Source: Fallopia convolvulus (taxonomy: Eukaryota > Streptophyta > Magnoliopsida > Caryophyllales > Polygonaceae). From it: a stretch of DNA of 64,000 nucleotides. Under the pieces are notes generated by a model. It was not told the origin of the DNA. It made no database searches and saw only the letters and a list, made by a program, of their open reading frames with translations. The position numbers and the translations under genes were made by a program. The DNA lies in the NCBI GenBank assembly GCA_964016875.1, contig OZ024730.1:27939295-28003294 (forward strand), read 5' to 3'. Of the stretch, positions 46,610 through 59,830 are shown piece by piece (the first letter of the stretch is position 1; the number at the start of each line of letters is the position of its first letter).

Positions 46610-48943
46610 ATGACAACCCATCTACCACATGCAAAATCCCTAACAGAATACAAACAACTTAACGAGATAATGGAAGGTCAAAGCTCTAGAATTCAAGTTA
46701 TTGTTTGTAGGAAATGGGATGTTTTTAATCGCTATGGGAGATACATTGGCACAGATTTCATTCTGGCGGACAATACGGTATTATAATAGCTCAAACATTT
46801 ACAACATTTGCTTATTTTGCTACACTAAATTTATGCATGTGTACTAACTATTTTTTATATTTTATTTAAAGGGAAACTTGATTCATTGCACGGCGAAAAG
46901 TAATGTTGCACATTGTTTTATCAAGTTCGAGGAAGGATTTGTGTACAACCTGAAAGATTATAGTGTGGTGCCTTACAAGCCTGAATACCGTGTTGTTAAA
47001 AAAAACAACTTCATGATTGAGCTGGATGGGGCTTCAATTTTTAGCAAAGTTCAAAGCCCAACACTTGGATATCCAAGATATTGTTTTGAAGTTGTTGAAA
47101 TTGAAAACATTAAAGTTAGCAAGAACAATGATCTGATCGGTAAGCATTTTTAATTTTCTAAGGCTTTTAAATTTTGCATGAAATATTAACTCCATGAATC
47201 TAATGTGGAATGTAAGATGTTATGGGCTACGTTTGCGACCTCGGAACACCAACTCAGTAGAGTGAGGGATCACAGACTGTTGATTTCAAGCTAATGAACA
47301 ATAAGTAAGTTGTCTTCTTACATTTTTTAACATCATGATTTAAACATATAATCGTTTAATATCACATAACAACTAACACCTACTCATGAAAAATGCAGGG
47401 GAATCTGTATGAAAGTAACACTATGGGGCAGTTTAGGAGATGAACTCATTGAACGAAAAGCAGCACAAAAAAACCACTATGCTATCATTCTAGCTGCAAT
47501 GAATGTGAAAGACTACAAATGTAATATACTCCATTTTTCCCTATATTACAATTGCATTTTTGTTTTAATATATTATTATAAACTGCACATATCTACAAAT
47601 ATCCTCCTTAATAACATTATTTTTTATTTCCTATATATTCAGACGTAGTGTACCTTTCAAGCACTTCATCCAGTGGGATATTTGATTCCAATGACATTCC
47701 CGAGTTAGCGGAATTCAAAAAATAGCCTATGTATTATCCTAACCACGCATATATTAAGTTGAGTTTGTATACATAGTTTGCAAAACATACCTGTTGATAA
47801 CATCAAGTGGTTGCAACCATTCCAGGGTTACAAATGTTGAAGACCGAGAGACAGTAGTTGAAGTTGGACCTCAACGTGTAGATAATGAGCTGCCACCTAT
47901 TGAAGGGACGATTTATGAATTGTTAGAATGGTCTAGGGCTAAGAAACAGGTATTATTACTCTAATACAATACAAAACTTATAACACGATACCCTTTTTAC
48001 ATTACAATGCAAATTCTAATACTAATTACGTGCAAAATAGAATGCAACCTTCCATTGCAAAGTGAAGATAACAAATATCGAAACTCGAAACCCCTGGTAC
48101 TACTTTGCATGCAGCAGCTCAAAATGCAAGAAAGGTGTTACTCGGCGTAGAGGGAATTTTTGGTGTGAAAGTTGTAAGACGATGATTACATTCCCAAAAA
48201 CAAGGTACTAATGTACAGATTTTCCATTTACTTTTAACTGATGTAAAACCCAACAATTTTACACATTATGCGATCTTCAACAGGTTCAAACTACGTATTG
48301 AAGTGCATGATGACAGCCATGCTACAATTTTGACATTGTTTGACGAGACTGCTGAAAAATTAGTGAAGGCTACAGCTGAGAATTTATTGAAAGAGAAAGA
48401 TGTATGCATACACCAATGTCTTACATATATATTTATTTATCAATCTTTGTTTTAATTCTCAAATTTGGTAGGATGAGAACACTGAGAGTGCCTTACCTAA
48501 TGCTTTGGCTAACATAATCAACACCTCGCACAATTTGGAAATCAAGTCCTCTACCTACTATCCACCTACGGAGAATTTCACATGCACCAACATCATTCCT
48601 AAAATTTCTACTCTGAAAGAGGTAAGAAAACTCTAAGCACACTACACATACATTCAATATATTCTTTATTATGGTCAGTATTTTAAAACTTTTTAGTTGT
48701 ACACAAGGAGGGCCAGGTGAAAAAGGAGGAAACATTAGTTCAGTGGAAAAAAAGAAGGGAATAAATAAGGAGCATGAAATGTGAGTGCATAATTTTTTGA
48801 AATAAAATGTCAAAAATGATATTGGACTGCACTTTACTTAACAACAGATTGATCATTTATAGGCGCAAGGAAGATGAGATTGCAAGTGATGCAGAAGAAG
48901 AGTCTAAAACCTCTGAAAACCAGACTAGAAAGAGGAAAATGTG
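46610..48943 (+). pseudogene. RPA70-like gene (DBD-A/B and C), in-frame stop
   Basis: Exon 1 (46610-46779) encodes MTTHLPHAKSLTEYKQLNEI ... VIVCRKWDVFNRYG ... GTDFILADNT, the DBD-A start of plant RPA1-like proteins (DUF223 type). Exon 2 (46872-47140) continues the OB fold. Exon 3 starts DVMGYVCDLGTPTQ and then has TAG at 47258-47260, after which the same frame resumes with SEGSQTVDFKLMNNK and MKVTLWGSLGDELIE, the DBD-B core. After a second TAG at the end of IPELAEFKK (about 47723), exons from 47827 encode a zinc-ribbon/OB unit (YYFACSSSKCKKG ... WCESCKTMI; FKLRIEVHDDSHATILTLFD). It ends in NQTRKRKM at TGA 48941-48943. By layout it is the full-length RPA gene of the Helitron. The first TAG disables it unless read through. 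Confidence 0.82.
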
Positions 48944-50401
48944 ATCATTTCATCTGACGAGGAAGAATAGGCTCACTTGCCCATCCACATGAAGCTCAAC
49001 TTTTTATCAACAACAAGTACAACTCGGTTCTTTTAAGATTACGAATAAGATTGTCATAAGCCAGGAGTTTAGTAGCTACAATGTTTTCTTTATTTTATCA
49101 ATGTTAAGCAAAGAAGTTCAGTATGTTTACCCTCAATTTATTCTGATTTTTAAGATGAAGTTACATCTTTTCCAGTCCCCTTCACCTGTTTCTAAGAGAT
49201 TGTTATAATCCACACCATCACCCTCACATTATATGATTGGTTTAGCTAACTAATATTAATTAAATAAGACTCTCTATTCAGGTTCATACCCTCACACAAG
49301 TATATGACTAAATTAATAATGGTTTCATATACACAAACTAGAGAAAATGGAAAGATTCAAAGCTACTGTGACTTGATACTTACAGAGACATTGAACTCGA
49401 CAGGAGGTACTACTCACTTTGGCTATTCAGATCCTACTACCTGTAAAAAAAAATATAAATTTTAATACACTATGTGCTGCGTTTGGAATAATTGTATCAA
49501 AGAGAACATGACACAAATATTATTATAAGTCGCACATGGAACCAACTGCACATACACTCACCAAAATTATATATTTCTAATAACTTAATGAAAACAAAAT
49601 ACCAGAAAAATATATGAACTGTTAGAGAAAAGATTATTAAATAATTTACACAAATGTCAATATCAGAAAAATGTATGAACAGTTAGAGAAAAAGATTATT
49701 AAATAATAATTTAACCTTAAGTTAAATTTTTGATATTTATTATTTCGCAGTTGAATAGCATGCAAATAGTTGTATTTTATAATTTATCCATTAATTGAAG
49801 CATCAATTACAAAATATCCAACATCTAATAAACTTGAATATTTTATGAAATAATGAACAAAAATTATAAGAAAGATACTTTTTTATGGGGAAGTAACTCC
49901 TATAGCATATATTCCTGCAATTATTAACATCTATAAAGTTAGATGTAACCCCTATGGTTTGAAATTCCATTTGACTATGAAATTATTGCAAATATAATTT
50001 ATAATGACAATTAACTTCTAAATCATTTATTATTGCAATAAGTTACTTCTAGGTCCTACACTTTTGAAATTCCATTTTTCTAATATAATATATAATGCCA
50101 TGTAACTTCAAAATTATTTATTATTGCAATAAACATCAAGAAAGTTACATCTAACACTTACACTTTTGAAATTTCATTTTCCTATGAATGCATATCTCAA
50201 ATCTGGTGTCGTTTTTTCAACTGATAAATCCACTTCAAAGCATAGAATAAATCCTGTCATAGCAAATCAAAGGTGCAAGGAAATAGATCATGAACCCAGG
50301 TACGTTCTTCAGAACCATAGATGTAAGGTTAATTTCTTGATTTTGACTAAAAATCATTGCTTTAGCTAACTAACATAAATTAAACCAGACTTTCTATCCA
50401 G
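48944..50401. repeat. Spacer with a duplicated RepHel leader exon
   Basis: 49290-49440 and 50400-50560 are near-identical, sharing GTTTCAAATACACAAACTAGAG and ACTACTCACTTTGGCTATTC. The first copy ends in a GTAAAAAAAAATAT run and seems unused, the second leads into the RepHel exons. AT-rich flanks at 49590-49740 hold two copies of ATATGAACTGTTAGAGAAAAGATTATTA-like sequence. Confidence 0.55.
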
Positions 50402-52309
50402 GTTCATACCATCACACAAGTTTCCAACTAAATTAATAATGGTTTCAAATACACAAACTAGAGAAGATGGAAAGATTCAAAGTTATTGCGATTTGACGCT
50501 TACAGAGACATTGAACCCGGCCAGAGGTACTACTCACTTTGGCTATTCAAATCCTACTACCTGTCAAAAAGGAATGTATATTATAATTCACACATCGAAC
50601 CAGCTACACATATATTCACAAAAACTAGTTATTTCTGAATGCTAATCAATCCAAAAAATACAACAGGAAATGATGTTGAAGCTTCATCCCAGAAAAAGGC
50701 AAATACAACTCAAGATGTGAACACATATGGTAAGAGAATATGCAATGATCCCATTCCCTAAAAATTTAATATTTTTCTCTCATTTCAGAAATCTAAATGT
50801 GCAAATTTTGAATGACAGGTAATGATATTGCTACTACTTCACAAAAGAAGACACAAAAGCATGCAGCTATAAACTCACACGGTAAGTAATAAATATAAAA
50901 GATGTTTTCCCTTTCAATTCTATGTCCTGAAAATAACCTAGACATGTGTAATAGGTGTCCAAGTATTGTACAACAAACTTGAGTGCCCGAAATACAAATG
51001 TCAGTCATGCAATGCAACTATGTGGTTTGAGGAAAAAACAGGTCATTGCAAAGTAGGCACAAATCCGGTGTTTTCCATGTGTTGCCAACAAGGGAAAATT
51101 AAACTGGAAAAAGTTCAACAACCTCCTTCAGCATTAAACAGGCTTCTTAGTTATGCAAATGATCCTGTTGCTACAAAGTTCAAGCAAAAAATCAGAATCT
51201 ATAATGGAATTTTTAGTTTTACTTCTTTCGGAGGTCGCATTGATAACAAAATCAATCAATCAAGAGGTCCTTATACGTTCAAAATGTCAGGCCAAAATTA
51301 TCACAGATTTGGATCTCTTCTACCCACAGAAGGGAACAGGCCAAAATTTGCTCAACTGTACTTTTATGATACAGAAAATGAACTGCAGAACAGGATGTCA
51401 TGCATTAATGAAGATGAAGAAAAGCTTGATGAGTTGATAGTCAAGGATCTGCTTAGCATGTTATATTTGCACAGTCGCGTTGCACAAGCTTTTAGGATGG
51501 CCCGTGACTGGTGCAACACTAACAACTCTAGAGAACTAAAATTGAAGCTCATTGGAGAAAGGCAACCAGCTGCAAGACAATATAATACACCTCATGTCCC
51601 AGAAATTGCAGCACTTATTATTCGGGATTTTGGAAAGAGAGATGTTGTCATACATTGTAAGACAAATGGACTACAAAGAATATCAGAGCTCCACCCACTT
51701 TACATGGCTTTGCAATATCCACTTCTTTTTCCGTATGGTGAAGATGGTTATCATGAAAACATGGCATATCATTCAAATGCAGGAAAACAGAAAACAAAGA
51801 GAGCCAATATGACAATGAGAGAGTACTACTGCTACAAAATCCAACAGAGAGAAGACGAGGGTTTAACAATACTAAAAGGTGGTAGGTTATACCACCAGTA
51901 TTTAGTTGATGCATACACTGCTGTGGAGGAAGAGAGACTGAGGTGGATGAGACACAACCAGAATAATCTACGAGCAGATTTGTACCAGAATATTTATGAT
52001 GCAGTGACAAAAGGGGACACAGATGCAACAACAATTGGCAAAAGAATTGTTCTACCATCAACTTTTACAGGAGGTCCTAGATACATGGTTCAAAACTACC
52101 AAGATGCCATGGCAATTTGCCGAGTGTATGGAAATCCATCAATTTTCATAACTTTCACAGCGAACCAAAAGTGCCAGAAATCGATGATATGTTATCTGAA
52201 ATACCAGCAACAGATAGACCAGATGTGATGTCAAGGCTTTTCAAGATTAAACTGGCACAACTGATGACGGATATTCAGGTGAACAACATATTTGGGAAAA
52301 CTCGAGGAG

Positions 52310-54030
52310 GTAATCTTATAACTGTGATTAATATATTTTTAAATTTAATTATGTGCAGATGCAATACAATAGTTATAGCATTTTTTAAATTTAGAAAAAC
52401 AATTATATCACTACAAGAAACATAAAAATATAAATTATGCAACTTGAACAACAAAAATATAATTAATTTTATTTTTTATGAAGACTTGATTAGTATATGT
52501 TTATATAACCTGCCTTAGCTACTAAAACCACTAAACTGTTACCAATTCCAAAGAAACTAGTTTGTCGTAGCTACTAAAACCATTAAACTGTTACCAATTC
52601 CAAAGAAACTTATGCAAATGAAAAAGACGAATACAATTTCTTTTAGTTCAAATTGACAATTCCTGATGTTGCATAGATAATAAACAAACAACCACAAAAA
52701 ATTAAAACTCCCATATTAACACAAGCCATAATAAACATGTTCTTAATTTGCATATTACATTCTAAAAACACAAATGATTGCTAACTTATACATTGAACAA
52801 CAACTGGCAATTAATGCAACAAAAAAACTCATTGAAATAAGCCTGAATATGATGTCATGTTTTCTATTACGACATGAAATTTTAATAATTAGTCACATCC
52901 AACTAATCATCTGATTTGGAAAATAATAATGTTACATGTAATTAGCAAAAACCATATGCACAACAAGCCACACCAAATTTATAAGATTTCATAACAAATA
53001 AAAAATAAACAAAGAAGATTAATAATTATAAGTAAGTCACAAAAGGTCCCTAAACCATTAATAAATTCACAAGTAAGAAAATTTATATCCATGAATATCA
53101 CCTGTTGTGTTTGATCCTCATGTGCTAGATAGAACTCCAATCACAAAAAGAAAGTCCTCTAATGCAATGGCCCCCTTCTTAGACTCCACAAACACAAAGA
53201 TTCCTGTCGGAATAAGAACAATAGAAAACCCATTTCAGATTCAAATTCAAACTACTAAAATAAATGTAGTTTCCTAGAAGATCACTATTCCTAATAGGAC
53301 ATTCCAAAGGTTACCATAATGCACAACAATCATGAACAAATACAACCAATTCATGGATCAAATGACTATTCCCACACCCAGGAAAACGTAGTTTCCTAGA
53401 AAATCAGAAGGGAGTGTAAGCATATTAACATAGATTCAAATCGGCTAATAGGTGCATAAAAGATAAAAACAATGGCTTGGGAGTTTGCAAAACTTAAAAA
53501 ATAACATCAAGGAAAGCTGCAAACTTTCCATAGCATACAACCAACTATGTATATCATAACATCTCCTAAATAATATAAAATACAATATCATACAGTCTTA
53601 AGTGCATATAGCGAAGATAAGAAAAATTAAAAATCACAATGTTTTGCTCACCCCCACTAATTACTCTAAATGCTCTAGAAACTCCATCATCAACAACCAA
53701 ATACATGATGATATAAAACTCAAGGTCGAAACCTCATGTTGAAGCTCAGAATACAAATATTATAGTCTCTTAAAAGGTTGTATCATTATATCTTTTTTAA
53801 TGCAAGTTTATCTAAAACCTCAATGATGAAGTTGAATAGTATAATGAGTTTGTAATTACTGTTTTTTTTTTACATTTGGTTTAACACCAATAAATCTGCA
53901 AAAAAATCCTTGCAAAATATATTTATACAATAAAGGCTCATGATACGATCTTACTTACTACAACTTATATGCACCAACATAAGCTTTGATTTGCTAATTA
54001 ATGATTATTTATTTTTCCCAATTTTGCAAG
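52310..54030. other. Large RepHel intron (1.7 kb)
   Basis: GT donor at 52310 and AG acceptor at 54029-54030 restore the frame (TRG-V-VYTIEF). It holds a 51 bp tandem duplication (52510-52560 and 52561-52611, AGCTACTAAAACCAYTAAAC). There is also a minus-strand exon-like stretch near 53130-53215 that reads GIFVFVESKKGAIALEDFLF before a stop. This suggests that foreign sequence was added to the intron. Confidence 0.6.
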
Positions 54031-55740
54031 TGGTTTATACCATAGAATTCCAGAAAAGAGGACTCCCTCATGCACACATTCTGGTGTGGTTAAGTGATGA
54101 ATGCAAATGTGAAACTGCAAGTGATATTGACAAGATAATTTCTGCTGAGATCCCAGACAAAGAAGAAGACCCAACTGCCTTTGAAGTAGTGACTGAATAC
54201 ATGATGCATGGACCATGTGGCAAAGATAACTCAAGCTCACAATGCATGAAAGATGGAAAATGCAATAGGCATTTCCCTAAAGCATTTTATACAGAAACAA
54301 GTATAGATGAAGAAGGATTCCCGATCTACAAACGCAGAAACAATGGAGTGCATGTAAAAAAGGGAGCTAAGATGCTCGACAACATATTTGTTGTACCCTA
54401 CAATCGCTACCTTCTACTCAGGTATCGTGCCCATATAAATGTAGAATGGTGCAACAGGTCGAGAGCAATAAAATACCTCTTCAAATACTTGAATAAGGGG
54501 CCAGATAGAGCAACTGCAGTTATACAAGAAAACATAATTGCATCAGACACTTCAACACAAGCCAAAGTAATAGAAGTTGATGAAATAAAGCAATATTTGG
54601 ATTGCCGCTACTTATCTGCATGTGAAGCCTGTTGGCGCATGTTTAGCTTTGACATTCACTATTCCAGGCCATCGGTGATGAGGTTGACATTCCATTTGCC
54701 TGATCAGAATCCAATCACACTTAGAGACTCAGAAAACCTACCAGCATTGGTTCACAGAGAAGGCATTAAAGATTCAATGTTTACTGAATGGTTCAAGCTA
54801 AATATAATCGATGTCAAAGCAAGGAAATTGACCTATGCAGAGATACCGACCAAGTACGTTTGGAGTGCTGATAATAAGATGTGGACAGAGCGTAAGCAAA
54901 AAAACAGAACAAGCATTGGCAGAATTACTTATTGTCATCCTACAGCTGGAGAGAGATACTATCTACGAATGCTCTTAAATGTTGTAAAGGGGCCTAAGTC
55001 ATTTGAAGATATGAGAACGGTAAATGGAAAGGTGTATCAGAGCTTTAGAGAGACTTGCTATGTATTAGGGATGGTCAATGATGACAAAGAATGGGAAACA
55101 ACAATTAAAGAAGCACAACAGTGGGCATCAGCAACTCAGCTTCGTCAGTTATTTGTAACTATTCTTTTATTTTGTGAAGTGAACAATCCGAGAGAATTTT
55201 GGGAGAAAACATGGCAAGCATTATCTGAAGACATTTTGTACCAGAAACAAAAGCAATTCAGATTCCCTGATTTAGTGCTCTCAGATATGCAAATCCAAAA
55301 CTATTGTCTACTACATGTACAAGATATTCTAAATCGGAATGGGAAATCTCTAGCGGATTATTCTGATATGCCTATGCCAGATGCAACGCTCTTGACAAAG
55401 ACAGACAATCGTCTAATACAAGAAGAATTAAACTACAACATAACTGAACTGGCTGCAGAACATGAAATCTTATATGCATCATTGAATTCAGATCAGTTAT
55501 CAATCTATGAGAGGGTTATTTCTTCGGTACATGATCAGAAAGGAGGATTATTCTTTGTCTATGGTGCAGGAGGAACTGGAAAAACATACTTATATCAGGC
55601 TATAATTACACGCTTAAGATCAGAAAGAAACATAGTTCTTGCAGTTGCATCTTCAGGTATGCAAAACACATTAATTTCACATTATATGCATTCAATTCTT
55701 CTTTATAAATTGTATGCATTTAGTTAATTATTCCTTGATT

Positions 55741-55990
55741 TCTTCAGCCTATAACTTCACTTCTTCAACATAACACATCAGCATACTAAACCTGTTGTTA
55801 TATTATTAATACTTTCCTATGCCTCCAAAACCTTATATAAAACTAAACAATGAAAAAATGGAGTTTCTTCAGCCTATAACTTCACTTCTTCAACATAACA
55901 CATCAGCATACTAAACATGTTGTTATATTATTAATACTTTCCTATGCCTCCAAAACCTTATATAAATATAAACAATAAAAAAATGGAGTA
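55741..55990. repeat. 125 bp tandem duplication in RepHel intron
   Basis: 55741-55865 and 55866-55990 start TCTTCAGCCTATAACTTCAC and are about 95% identical. Confidence 0.9.
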
Positions 55991-57506
55991 TGACGATCTA
56001 ATTACATCTAACAAACTTACACCAATTGGTGGCAAACATACTACATTTGTTTACTCAATTATTTGCTTCAAATTCAAGAAACTCACATGTTGTATCAAAT
56101 TTATTGATGTTTTTGTATATTATGCAGGAATAGCTTCCCTACTACTGCCTGGTGGAAGAACGGCACATAGTAGATTTGTAATTCCATTGGAACTAATGGA
56201 AAACAACACCTGTGGAATAAAACAGAACACACATTTAGCTCAATTGCTGAATGAGGTAAACTTGATTATTTGGGATGAAGCACCCATGACACAAAGATTT
56301 GCTTTTGAAGCACTTGATAGAACATTAAGAGACATTCGTGGAAGCAAAGAAGAAATAAATAGATCCAGAGTGTTTGGTGGTGTAACTCTTTTACTTGGAG
56401 GAGATTTCCGACAAATTTTGCCGGTCATTCCGAAAGGAAGGCGACAAGACATTGTTCAAGCATGCATCAACAATTCACCATTGTGGACAGATTGCCAACT
56501 CTTAACTTTATCAAAAAGTATGAGAGTAAATGAAGTTGACTCAAATGGCCAAATTGATATTTCTAAAATGACTTTCAACCAGTGGGTTTTGAGTGTGGGC
56601 GACGGAAAGGTACAAGCTACGTCAAAAGATGGAGAAGAAGAAGAAACTTGGATTCAAATACCAAGTGAATTCATTGTAGATGCAACACAATGTCAAATTG
56701 AAAAGATTGTGGAGGAAATCTTTCCAGACTTCATACACAAGCAAAACGATGCAGCATTCTTTCGTGAAAGAGCAATTCTCACACCTCTAAACGATGAAGC
56801 AGATGCAATCAATGCTTACATGTATGCAATGTTACATGGAAAAGGGAAACAATATAGAAGTTCAGATGAAATATGCAAAGCATCAACAAATATTTCTGAT
56901 CAAGAAAACATGTACCCCACAGAATTCCTTAATTCTCTTAAATTTGCAGGTAATGAAAGCATTTACTACATGATACCGTAACAAAAATACATGAATTAGA
57001 TTTAATTATTTTGCTTCTTCATTCCAGGTATGCCACCTCACTTGCTTAATCTCAAGGAAGGATTACCAGTGATGCTATTAAGAAATGTAAATCCCAGTCA
57101 AGGTCTTTGCAATGGAACAAGATTGATCATAACACATTTGGGTGAATGGATAATTGAGGCTGTTATTATTACTGGAAGTAATATTGGAACCAAGGTTTTG
57201 ATACCTAGAATAACAATGAGTTCTACAAGGGGTCAATGGCCTTTTATTATGAAACGCAGACAATTTCCAATCAAACCATGTTATGCAATGACAATCAATA
57301 AGAGTCAGGGACAATCACTCAATCATGTGGGAGTATACTTACCAAAGCCTGTCTTCTGCCATGGCCAGCTGTATGTTGCAATATCTCGAGTTACGGACCC
57401 GAAAGGCTTGAAATTTGTAATTAAAGAAGAGGATGGAAAAGCCTATAATGAGACAAGAAATATTGTATTCAAGGAAACCTTCAACAACCTCATCATGCAG
57501 AAATAG

Positions 57507-59400
57507 GTAATAATTAATGCTAAAATAAATATTCTCATCACACTTCAGTATACTCCTTATAGATTACAGTTTAAGATAATCTCATATTTATCTACACTTA
57601 CACAGGAATTTCAAGACTACAACATGCCACCAAAAATGTACATGGCATATGTTTCATTACGGTAAGATGTTAATGCATTTATTCTAATGAGAAGATTACG
57701 CAAGTTTTTATTATTTTGACTACTAATTCAAGTGTAATGATAAAGATCAAGAAGTTCAAATTATATAGAAGCTCATTCTCATTTGTTTATTCTCTTTTAT
57801 ACTAACCCAATTGTTTTATATTAACTATAAATTGAGCAGGTTAATCAAGACCGGAGCTATGTGCTTCAGATCGAGATTATATGTTTCTCAAAATGAAACT
57901 ATGTGCTCCATATATTGAGACTATGCACTTTCCTTTATGAAACTATTTGTCTAATAAATTGATATTATATGTTTTCCCAAATCAAGACAGTATTTTTTGG
58001 AAATAGTGTGCCTCCAATTGTTACATGAATACCAAACTATAAGCTTAATATCAAGTTAATAGTAGCGATTCTTTATGGTGGTTTGATTGTATGTATAGGT
58101 GTTTTGGAAATTATGCAGCATATTTCAGCTTTATCATTATGAAAAGCTTTCACATTCCACATATTTCAGTTCATAACAACAAATCATCCATTGATGTAAT
58201 ACCCACAAGGCTACAAGGTAATTTAGTATCTAACTTTTACAGCATGCCATTAAACGTATATAAATTTTAAACCAAAGTGAAGTGACTCACGAGAATGTAG
58301 TCACTGACTCTTACACAAAGAGATAAAGAACAAACAAGTTGAAAATCATTATAAATAGAGATCCAATAAGACACCAAATCAAGTTACCCAGCAAACATAT
58401 TTATCTTTCAAGGATACCTGTTTTTTTCCAAGGATTGTCATCATGCAACTCAAAGGCTGACTCACTCTAATCACGCTGCACCTCTTCCTCCAAAAAGCTC
58501 TCACAGCAAATATGTCAACATCCAAATCAAAACACAAGAAGGATTAGGGTTCCAAATTTAAAATTAAAATCCAAGCAACAAACTATCTAAAAACCAAATA
58601 AGGACTTCTGTAGGAAGTGACAGTGGTATTACACCGGAAGATTCCGTTAACCGAGCGTCGACTTCCCCTGTGTGCCTCGCAAGTCAAATAACTTACGAGA
58701 CCACAGTGACTGACTCTTACACAGACAGATCAAGAGCAAACAAAAAACTAGACAACGACTCATGTAGGAAACGATAGTGGTATTATACCGGAAGAATTCG
58801 TAAACCAAGTATTCACTTCCCCTGCGCACCTTGCAAGTCCAGCATAAGCAGCATGTGCATAATCACCTCCCCCAACAGTTTCCCAACCGTGTACTATGAT
58901 CATAAGGGCTGGAAAGTAGAATCTCCTACAATGCCAAAAGCAAGCATGGAAGAGTCAAATAACAGGGTAAGCAAGAAATCAGTAGGCTCTTTTTGAAACC
59001 AAACAAAATTATACAAATAAGGTATATAGAAATAAAGAGGCTAAATTTGAGCTTATAGGAGACCATAGTGACTGACTTTTACACAAACAGATCAAGAGCA
59101 AACAAAAACTAGACAATGACTCATGTAGGAAACGATAGTGGTATTATACCGGAAGATTTTGTAAACCAAGCATTCACGTCCCTGTGCACCTCTCAAGTCA
59201 AGCGACTCACGAGACTACAGTCACCGACTCTTACTCAAAGAGAAAAAGAGCAAACAAGTTGAAAATCATTATAAATGGAGATCCAATAAGACAAGGACCC
59301 AAAGTATTCCGGTTAATCTCAAATCAGTGAAAATAGGTCATGATCATGTAAATTGATAATAATGGATAAGGTCATTCATTTGTCATGATCATTGAATTAT
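57507..59400. repeat. RepHel 3' region and dispersed internal repeats
   Basis: 57607-57661 and 57841 onward look like spliced 3' untranslated exons (CTTACACAG/GAATTT, ACG/GTAAGA, TTGAGCAG/GTTAAT). From 58290 to 59300 a block with words CTCATGTAGGAAACGATAGTG, TATTATACCGGAAG and GACTCTTACACAGACAG appears in three incomplete copies (58612-58735, 58710-58850, 59068-59230). A related word AATCATTATAAATRGAGATCC occurs at 58347 and 59267. No gene is supported. Confidence 0.55.
58842..58980 (-). pseudogene. Partial copy of the captured exon at 59713-59830
   Basis: Close match to 59763-59905, including the acceptor-like TACTTTCCAG and the HAAY coding part. It is truncated where the dispersed repeat begins. 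Confidence 0.45.
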
Positions 59401-59712
59401 CTTAATCGCTACTAGATCATTAACAAAAAGGATGAGTTACAAAAAAAACTTTACAAAAAAAAACTTAATAATTCATAATATTGTATCTTATCAGTATGAT
59501 ATAACTACATTCTTATACATATCTTTAAGCTTATGGAAAATAAATTTTCAACAAACAACCCTTTAAACAACATAATGCATTTTCGATGGTAAACAGACCC
59601 TCAATCTTTTCATGAAACTTTATTTTTTGCATTTTATACATTATCTTCCTAGAAAACTAAAAAAAATAGTTGATACATCAGTGCAAGAATGAAGAATGAC
59701 ACAACACAATAC

Positions 59713-59830
59713 CCATGTGGACCCCAAACAGGAGCAGGAAGATGTTGTAAAGGAGATGGACTACCATAAGCAGCATGTGCATAATCAGCTCCCCCAACAG
59801 TTTCGCAATCGTTTACTATGATCATAAGAA
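59713..59830 (-). pseudogene. Captured host exon in the Helitron tail
   Basis: On the minus strand a CTACTTTCCAG acceptor precedes a frame with ETVGGADYAHAAYGSPSPLQ and HLPAPVWGPH, then a CATGG/GTATTG donor-like site. The Ala/Tyr/Pro-rich content and splice borders suggest an exon of a host gene inserted antisense to the Helitron genes. The parent gene is not recognised. Confidence 0.45.

Larger units (their letters stand above)
50402..57506 (+). pseudogene. Helitron RepHel (Rep nickase plus PIF1-type helicase), one frameshift
   Basis: Exons: 50402-~50640, 50667-50729, 50819-50881, 50955-52309, 54031-55656, 56128-56949, 57028-57506, all with GT/AG borders and matching phases. The first large exon has an N-terminal zinc motif (CPKYKCQSCNATMWFEE) and the Helitron_like_N domain (RDFGKRDVVIHCK, LHPLYMALQYPLLFPYGEDG, NPSIFITFTAN). 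A missing base near 52172 shifts the frame, and the correct frame resumes at PEIDDMLSEIPATDRPDVMS. Exon 5 holds the HUH motif (GLPHAHILVWL, His codons 54069-54077) and the two-tyrosine motif (IKYLFKYLNKG, Tyr at 54474-54476 and 54486-54488). The helicase has Walker A GAGGTGKT (55563-55586), Walker B LIIWDEAP, GGDFRQILPVIP and the C-terminal INKSQGQSLNHVG and YVAISRV. The protein nicks, unwinds and transfers one strand. Except for the frameshift it looks intact. Confidence 0.9.

Noticed and set aside
58647..58829. Minus-strand 60-codon frame with a Cys/Leu-rich stretch
   Set aside because: It lies within the dispersed TATTATACCGGAAG repeat and other copies do not keep the frame.
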